Made by a program: the position numbers and the translations under genes | Shown: piece by piece, positions 34,943 through 40,289 of the stretch | How positions within the stretch are numbered: the first letter of the stretch is position 1 | Layout of the letters: every line of letters starts with the position of its first letter | Notes under the pieces: model-generated | What the model was told of the DNA's origin: nothing | Databases searched by the model: none | What the model saw: the letters and a program-made list of their open reading frames with translations, nothing else | Assembly (NCBI GenBank): GCA_902561355.1 | Contig: CACEPG010000011.1 | Span: 1 to 40,289, forward strand | DNA length: 40,289 nt | Source of the DNA: an uncultured Alphaproteobacteria bacterium | GTDB lineage: Bacteria; Pseudomonadota; Alphaproteobacteria; HIMB59; GCA-002718135 | Reading direction: 5' to 3'

Positions 34943-35845
34943 ATGAAAAAAATTGTAGATTATTTCTATGTATTTTCTAAAATATCTACCAGTTTAATAC
35001 TCCTACTAGCTCTGTTGACTCTGGGGTATTTCTTTTACTTAAGTTATGAAGAGCAAGAAGATGTTTACTTAAATCAAAACAATAAAGATAATTCATTACA
35101 AGATTCTGTAAATGATAATTTTGACAAAATACAAGAAATTTCAAAAAAAATTGATTCAAATGACAAGTCTCTAATACAAATCCAAAAATTAATAAAAAAC
35201 TTAAACAATAATGCATTACAAAATAATAAAAATGATGATTTGGAATTAATGCTAATAAACCTAAGTACTAATTTAAAAAATTTATCTTTGGATGTTAAAA
35301 AATTGAAAGATCAAATTCAAAATGAAAAAAATATTGTTAAAGATAATATATCCAATGATTCATATTTGGATAATCAAAAAAAAGACTTAATTGAATTAAT
35401 AATTATTAAGTTTGAGAATAATTTAAGCTTTGACGAAGAATTAATTTATTTAGAAAAAATTACTAATAAAAATAAAATTCATTTATTTGAAAAATTAAAT
35501 ATTTTGTTAAATAAAGAATATAAAGGCAAACAGTATACTCAGAAAATATTTGCAGAAGAAAGCAATAATTATATTAAAAATAAGTTCAATAAAGATACAA
35601 ATAATATTTTTAGAACAGTTTTTTTCCCATATATAAGTATTAGCCCTTCAAAACAAAATAATTTAGAAGATCAGGATCTTTTATCTATTAACAATATTGA
35701 AATGCTTATTAAAAATAAAGAATATAAAAAATCTTTAGATAAAATTAAATTAATTAATAAGCATGAAATTTTTTATTCAGGAACATCTAAACAACTTGAA
35801 ATTGCATTTAGTTTTAATTCTTTATTAAAGGAGATTGAAAATTGA
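34943..35845 (+). CDS. Mitofilin-like inner-membrane coiled-coil protein
   Basis: A 300-residue protein with one N-terminal transmembrane helix (about 14-36, TSLILLLALLTLGYFFYL), a coiled-coil region rich in Lys, Asn and Asp (about 55-150), and a helical C-terminal part. This layout, together with its place upstream of the HemY-like gene and divergent from tsaD, fits the alphaproteobacterial mitofilin (Mic60-like) gene, which helps shape inner-membrane folds or contacts. Sequence motifs are weak, so the call relies on architecture and position. It overlaps the HemY-like gene as TTGA. Confidence 0.65.
   Translation: MKKIVDYFYVFSKISTSLILLLALLTLGYFFYLSYEEQEDVYLNQNNKDNSLQDSVNDNFDKIQEISKKIDSNDKSLIQIQKLIKNLNNNALQNNKNDDLELMLINLSTNLKNLSLDVKKLKDQIQNEKNIVKDNISNDSYLDNQKKDLIELIIIKFENNLSFDEELIYLEKITNKNKIHLFEKLNILLNKEYKGKQYTQKIFAEESNNYIKNKFNKDTNNIFRTVFFPYISISPSKQNNLEDQDLLSINNIEMLIKNKEYKKSLDKIKLINKHEIFYSGTSKQLEIAFSFNSLLKEIEN
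35827..35833 (+). promoter_or_regulatory. Shine-Dalgarno deciding the TTG start at 35842
   Basis: AAAGGAG lies 8 bases before a TTG that overlaps the stop of the upstream gene as TTGA. No ATG is well placed for a HemY N-terminus, so the TTG with this ribosome site is the likely start. Confidence 0.75.
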
Positions 35846-37149
35846 TCAGAATTATATTTTTTGTGATTCAAATAATACTAACTATTGCTTTAGTTTCCTT
35901 TATTTTATCAAATAATTTTGTTGTTTCGTTTGATATAGGAGACTATCAGTATTCTTTTTCATCAAATCTTTTTTTTGCAATTATTGGTACAATATTAATT
36001 ATTTTATATTTCGTTCAATATATTTTTTTTAAAACTAGATTTACTTTTCAAAAATATTTATTTTTAAATAAATATAAACGCCTTCAAAAAGGTTACAATT
36101 ATTTTGTAGATGCAATGATTGCAATTGCTAATAAAGATCATAAATTAGCAATATCTTCTAATAATAAAATGGATAACTATATTAAGGATGATCCAGGTTT
36201 ATCTCTTCTACTTAAATCTGAAGTACTTAAGATTGAAAAAAAATATGATCAATTATCTAAAGTATATGAAGAAATGATAAAAAAGAAAAATACTCAAACA
36301 TTAGGTTACAGAGGTTTAATGGAACAAAATTTAAAAAATCAAGATTTTCATCATGCTTTTATTTACGGAGAAAAATTGTTTTCTTTAAATCCACAAATAG
36401 AAAAATTGTATGAAACATTAGTACAAATTATTTCTAAAACCAGAAATTGGAACCAATTGGTTGTGATTTCAGATAAAGCTTACTCAAAACGAATTATTAA
36501 TGAAGAAACAGCGAAAGAAAACAAGTCTATTGCTTTTTATGAGATAGCTAAAATTAAAATGCATAGTGATGTAAATGATTCTCTAAACTTCATGCAAAAA
36601 GCTATGAGATTAAAAAGAAATTTTCCACCTTATATTAAGCTGTATTTAGAAATTTTGCTTTTAAATGATAAATTAGCACAAACCAAAAAAATTATAAAAA
36701 AGTTTTGGGTAGAAAAACCTAGCTCCTCTTTAAGAAACGTTATTACGTCAATTTTAAAAACTAATAATTTAGACAACATTGATTTTATTCAATATATTGT
36801 TGATAAAAATATAAATAACATTGAGTCAAAAAAACTTTTAGTAGATTTTGCAATCTATTTAAACCAATGGAATATAGCTAGAAACAATATTAAAGGCTTA
36901 ATTGGTGCAAATCCAACACAAGAAATTTGTTTATTTATGGCGGATATAGAACTGGGTGAGTTTAACGATATACAAAAAAGCGAATCATGGAAATTAAGAG
37001 CACAAAATGCAGAATTAGAATATTTTTGGATATGCAATATTACTAATATGTCACAAAAAAATTGGTCTGCTTTATCTGATTCAGGTTATTTTAATTCACT
37101 TGAATGGAGGCGCCCTAAAATGTTAAACCAAAACTTATATACAAAATGA
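35842..37149 (+). CDS. hemY: HemY-like membrane TPR protein
   Basis: A 435-residue inner-membrane protein of the HemY N-terminal domain family. Two transmembrane helices (about 3-22 and 42-63) are separated by a short loop, VVSFDIGDYQYSFSS, with the typical pattern after the first helix. A TPR-like helical domain follows. The C-terminal end SGYFNSLEWRRP matches the family's conserved WxxP-type tail. Despite the name, the protein has no proven enzymatic role in haem synthesis. It starts with TTG (see ribosome site at 35827) and overlaps the following glycosyltransferase as ATGA. Confidence 0.83.
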   Translation: MIRIIFFVIQIILTIALVSFILSNNFVVSFDIGDYQYSFSSNLFFAIIGTILIILYFVQYIFFKTRFTFQKYLFLNKYKRLQKGYNYFVDAMIAIANKDHKLAISSNNKMDNYIKDDPGLSLLLKSEVLKIEKKYDQLSKVYEEMIKKKNTQTLGYRGLMEQNLKNQDFHHAFIYGEKLFSLNPQIEKLYETLVQIISKTRNWNQLVVISDKAYSKRIINEETAKENKSIAFYEIAKIKMHSDVNDSLNFMQKAMRLKRNFPPYIKLYLEILLLNDKLAQTKKIIKKFWVEKPSSSLRNVITSILKTNNLDNIDFIQYIVDKNINNIESKKLLVDFAIYLNQWNIARNNIKGLIGANPTQEICLFMADIELGEFNDIQKSESWKLRAQNAELEYFWICNITNMSQKNWSALSDSGYFNSLEWRRPKMLNQNLYTK

Positions 37150-37847
37150 ATAAATTATCTTGTTTTATTGGTTATGATTCTAAAGAAGATATAGCTTATA
37201 GAGTTTGTAAATATTCTTTGAAAAAAAGATCTTCTTTAAAAACAAATATTATTTCACTTAAGTTAGACGAGCTAGTTGCAAAGAATTATTATTATAGATT
37301 GATAGACCCGCTTGCCTCAACTCAATTTACTTATTCGAGATTTTTAGTACCTGCTTTAATGAATTTTAAAGGATGGGCATTATTTTGTGATTGTGATTTT
37401 ATATTTTTATCAGATGTAGCTGATTTAATCAAAAATGTTGATGAATCAAAAGCAGTTTATTGTGTTCAGCATGATTATACTCCTAAAGAAAAACACAAAA
37501 TGGATGGAAAAAAACAAACAATTTATCCAAGAAAAAATTGGTCTAGTTTCATTCTTTTTAATTGTTCCCACCCAAGTAATAAAAAACTTACTGTAGATTT
37601 AGTAAATCAAGAAACGGGGGCTTTTTTGCATCAATTCAAATGGTTAAAAGATCAAGAAATAGGTTCTTTGGATGAAAGGTGGAATTGGTTGGAGGGTTGG
37701 ACATCTAATCATAATAATAATCAACCGTTTGCTGTACATTTTACTAGAGGCGGACCATGGTTTTCCGAATGGCAAGATGTTGAATATGCAAAAGAATGGA
37801 TCAAAGAAAGAAATGAATATATTTCAAAAAAATTTGAACTAATTTAA
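37146..37847 (+). CDS. Glycosyltransferase-like protein with DCD motif
   Basis: A 233-residue soluble protein resembling GT-A nucleotide-sugar transferases. It opens with LSCFIGYDSKEDIAYRVCKY, has the metal-binding WALFCDCDFIFLSDVADLI near residues 76-94, then WSSFILFNC and FAVHFTRGGPWFSEW near the end. These resemble stand-alone glycosyltransferases that sit in marine alphaproteobacterial surface loci. The donor is unknown. Its ATG overlaps the HemY-like stop, so it has been added to a housekeeping operon. It overlaps the convergent TPR-glycosyltransferase by 9 bases. Confidence 0.75.
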   Translation: MNKLSCFIGYDSKEDIAYRVCKYSLKKRSSLKTNIISLKLDELVAKNYYYRLIDPLASTQFTYSRFLVPALMNFKGWALFCDCDFIFLSDVADLIKNVDESKAVYCVQHDYTPKEKHKMDGKKQTIYPRKNWSSFILFNCSHPSNKKLTVDLVNQETGAFLHQFKWLKDQEIGSLDERWNWLEGWTSNHNNNQPFAVHFTRGGPWFSEWQDVEYAKEWIKERNEYISKKFELI

Positions 37848-39623
37848 AATAACTTTTTTGATAAATTCAAAATCATTTAAATTCTTCTTCTCAATCATTG
37901 TTATACTTTTATACCAGGGTGTATTGTTATCGGGATAATTCCAGTAATGATATGAAGCATGATTAGCTGGTTTAATTAATAAAGTTTTTACTCCTAATGC
38001 TCCTGCTAAATGCGCAGTACTGTTACTAACTGTTACTAGTATATCTAGATTTGATAAAAGATTTGCTAAGCCGACTAAATTATTAAATAAATCTAAATTT
38101 TTTAAAGTAGTTATTTGTATAGAATTGTCTTTTAAGAAATTTCCAAGTTCTTCCGCAACATTTCCATACTGAAGATTAAAAAAAGAACAATTATCTAATT
38201 TAAAAAAATTATTTAAATCTTCTAATGTTAATGATTTCTCTTTAGCATATCTATTTTTAAAACTTTTCCATGATAAACCAATTTTAATTTTACTGTTATT
38301 TTTTAATATTTTTTCTAATTCTTCATCTTTATAATTTTCAATTTTTTTAAAGTATGGTTTAATAGGAAAAGATTTTAAATCATTTCTGAAGAACTTACCT
38401 AAACTTCCTGCATAAATTGTATAGTCAATTTTTTTAAGTTTTTCCAGGTTATTTGAAATGCTTCCTAGCTTTGTAAATTTATTGACATATTTTTGATCAA
38501 AAGAATTTTGATAAATTTTTAACAATCTTTCATCACATTCAATTTTTAAATTATCAAATTTATTCAAAAGATCTGGATACATTGATGCATATAAAATTTC
38601 ATCCCCAACACCCTGTTCTCTTATAACAAGTAAGTTTGAATTTTTTTTAATTTCTGATTTTAAAAGCAATTTTTCTTTAACAGTTTTAAATGATTGATTA
38701 ATTGATGAGAAATTAGACAAACCCAGTCTTCCATCAAAGTATTTCCATGCATTTTTAAAATCATATTTTCTGAGCAGTATTAATGATAATGTTTTTTTAA
38801 AATCATCATTATTTTTCTCATTTGATATAGCATCACGAACTAATTTTTCAGCTATGTCTAAATTATTTAAACTAAAATTTGCTTTTGCTAAATTATTTAA
38901 AATAATGCTATTTTTAGGATCTAAAAAAAGGGACTCTTTGTAATAATCAATTGCTTTAGTATACTTTCCTTCTTCTAAATAAAAACCCGCAAGATTATTC
39001 AAAGTTTCGAATGCATTTGAATTTAAATCTAAAGCTTTTAAAAAATACTTTTCTGCCAATTTAGATTCTCTTATTTCATGATTTAGCCTTCCTAAAGAAT
39101 TTAAATAAACAATATTTTCTTTGTCTAAGTTTAAGGCTTGTAAAAATAATGAACTAGCATCTTTAAAATGTTCAGTGGCAAAACAGCATAGGCCCCATAT
39201 ATTTAACGCTTCAGCATTTTTATTATTAATTAAAATTGATTTGCATTCTGAAATTGATTCTTTAAATCTATTTAATTTGTATAATACAAAAGCTTTATCA
39301 ATTTTATATAAATTATTAGTGGAATCTTCATTCAGGACTTCATTAATTAATTTTAGAGATTTTTCAAATTGTTTTTCTTTTAAATATATATTGTATAAAT
39401 TTATTTTTGATTTCAAATGTGAATGATTGTTTATTAAAAATTTATAATTATTTTTAGCCTCAGATATTAAGCTAAGTTCAGTTTGCATAACTGCAAGATT
39501 AAATCTGAGTTTTGTATTCTCTTTATTTTCTAGAAAAATTTTTTTAAACTTAATATATGCGGACTCTTTTTTACCAGAATTATATTCTTTTATTATTTCA
39601 TTTAATTCATTAGCAATATTCAT
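37839..39623 (-). CDS. TPR-glycosyltransferase (GT9/GT41-like C-terminal domain)
   Basis: A 594-residue protein. Residues 1-270 are tandem tetratricopeptide repeats (for example NAFETLNNLAGFYLEEGKYT and SIILNNLAKANFSLNNLDIA). Residues 300-594 form a GT-B-like domain with REQGVGDEILYASMYPDL near 334-351, KIGLSWKSF near 447-455, and the signature TVSNSTAHLAGALGVKT near 528-544. This architecture is common among marine alphaproteobacterial proteins annotated as TPR or glycosyltransferase family 9-like. It starts inside the last 4 bases of the upstream paralogue. It may glycosylate proteins or surface glycans; the substrate is unknown. Confidence 0.82.
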   Translation of the reverse strand: MNIANELNEIIKEYNSGKKESAYIKFKKIFLENKENTKLRFNLAVMQTELSLISEAKNNYKFLINNHSHLKSKINLYNIYLKEKQFEKSLKLINEVLNEDSTNNLYKIDKAFVLYKLNRFKESISECKSILINNKNAEALNIWGLCCFATEHFKDASSLFLQALNLDKENIVYLNSLGRLNHEIRESKLAEKYFLKALDLNSNAFETLNNLAGFYLEEGKYTKAIDYYKESLFLDPKNSIILNNLAKANFSLNNLDIAEKLVRDAISNEKNNDDFKKTLSLILLRKYDFKNAWKYFDGRLGLSNFSSINQSFKTVKEKLLLKSEIKKNSNLLVIREQGVGDEILYASMYPDLLNKFDNLKIECDERLLKIYQNSFDQKYVNKFTKLGSISNNLEKLKKIDYTIYAGSLGKFFRNDLKSFPIKPYFKKIENYKDEELEKILKNNSKIKIGLSWKSFKNRYAKEKSLTLEDLNNFFKLDNCSFFNLQYGNVAEELGNFLKDNSIQITTLKNLDLFNNLVGLANLLSNLDILVTVSNSTAHLAGALGVKTLLIKPANHASYHYWNYPDNNTPWYKSITMIEKKNLNDFEFIKKVILN

Positions 39624-40289
39624 ATTTTATTTTCGATTAGCTCGTTTAGTTTATTAATAGTTTTTTTTAAAGAGCCTTCTACTTTTAAAATACTCACATT
39701 ATGATACCAAGGTGTAAGCCCGTCTTCATAGTCCCAATAATAATAAGTAGATGATTTTTTTGGACAAATTACAATTGTTGGCACCCCAAGCGAACCTGCT
39801 ATATGAGCTGTAGAATTACTAACAGTAATAAATAAATCTAAATTTTTTAGAATACTTAATATTGAGTCAAAATCATTAAACAAATCAATATTTTCAAAAT
39901 TATAAATTTCAAATCCTTTTTTATTTATTTTATTTATTTCTTTATCAACATTTCCGTATTGAAGATTAATAAAAGTTCTATTGTTTTTAAATAATGGAAT
40001 AAAATCTTCAATATTTAAGGATTTTAGTTGACCATAGATATTAACAACGCTTTTCCAAGAGATCCCAATTTTTTTATTTGTTTTAAATTCATTCATTATT
40101 TTTTTAATTTTTTCATCATTTTTTTCGTTTGATAAAAGATATGGCTTCTTACTAAAACTTTCTATATTTTTTCTAAATTGTTTAGTGAGTGATCCAGCGT
40201 AATAAACTTTATTAAATTTTTTAATTTTATTTTTAGAAGAAGAAAAGTAACCGTAAGGAAAAAATATGTTTTGTCCAAAAGATCTCTCA
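39620..40289 (-). CDS. TPR-glycosyltransferase paralogue, C-terminal part (5' end outside window)
   Basis: The frame is open to the right edge, so the start lies beyond the window; about 222 residues are visible. They align with the C-terminal half of the 37839 gene: YYAGSLTKQF versus IYAGSLGKFF, KIGISWKSV versus KIGLSWKSF, FINLQYGNV versus FFNLQYGNV, and FITVSNSTAHIAGSLGVPT versus LVTVSNSTAHLAGALGVKT. The ends also agree (YYYWDYEDGLTPWYHNVSI versus YHYWNYPDNNTPWYKSITM). The two are tandem paralogues coupled by a 4-base overlap. A TPR region is expected upstream but not seen. Confidence 0.85.
   Translation of the reverse strand, partial: ERSFGQNIFFPYGYFSSSKNKIKKFNKVYYAGSLTKQFRKNIESFSKKPYLLSNEKNDEKIKKIMNEFKTNKKIGISWKSVVNIYGQLKSLNIEDFIPLFKNNRTFINLQYGNVDKEINKINKKGFEIYNFENIDLFNDFDSILSILKNLDLFITVSNSTAHIAGSLGVPTIVICPKKSSTYYYWDYEDGLTPWYHNVSILKVEGSLKKTINKLNELIENKI

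Noticed and set aside
1-40289. CRISPR arrays or rRNA genes
   Set aside because: No regularly spaced direct repeats and no rRNA-like conserved stretches were seen on reading through the window.

Overview
The window looks like part of the chromosome of a streamlined, strongly AT-rich marine-type alphaproteobacterium, in the style of SAR11/Pelagibacterales or HIMB59-like lineages. The reasons are the very low GC, one-base gaps and many ATGA/TTGA or tail-to-tail overlaps, no gene-free stretch over 300 bases, and alphaproteobacterial gene groups: parA-parB facing holA-lptE-leuS-DUF3576, lolA-ftsK, a thioredoxin/LON pair, purH-heparinase-rsmB, and tsaD next to mitofilin/hemY genes. Lineage is inferred from gene content and order only; no rRNA gene is present.

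Layout. Bases 1-6173: chromosome partitioning (parA, 5'-truncated by the window edge, and parB), DNA polymerase III delta, LptE-like lipoprotein, leucyl-tRNA synthetase and a DUF3576 lipoprotein. Bases 6214-7390: a porin with strong ribosome binding site, a hairpin terminator and a leader carrying two inverted repeats. Bases 7505-14719: YggS-family PLP protein with a small winged-helix regulator, lolA, ftsK, a UbiH-type hydroxylase, LON-domain protein, thioredoxin-TPR and a prolyl-tRNA editing protein. Bases 14785-19705: tRNA-Gly(GCC) followed by an accessory stretch of small secreted or membrane proteins, an EgtD-like methyltransferase, a HExxH secreted protein, a 75-bp direct repeat, and two decayed pieces of the same tRNA-Gly. 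Bases 19796-24455: surface-modification genes (sulfotransferase, glycosyltransferase, methyltransferase, 2OG-Fe(II) oxygenase, TPR-sulfotransferase). Bases 24457-34882: housekeeping genes (purH, heparinase-like, rsmB, tdk, acs, EVE, tsaD) with a GT9-like gene and a second sulfotransferase among them. Bases 34943-40289: mitofilin-like and HemY-like membrane proteins, another glycosyltransferase and two tandem TPR/glycosyltransferase proteins, the last cut by the window edge.

The most unusual part is the tRNA-Gly island. An intact tRNA at 14785-14859 is followed 2.4 kb and 3.5 kb later by a fragment matching its anticodon arm and a fragment matching its T-arm/acceptor end. The two fragments bracket the EgtD-like gene. 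A 75-bp direct repeat lies just before the first fragment and again 1.2 kb upstream. This is what repeated integration at a tRNA gene followed by decay would leave, although no integrase is visible. The rest of the accessory content is surface-glycan decoration genes scattered between housekeeping operons. It includes two clearly paralogous sulfotransferases in opposite orientation about 12 kb apart.
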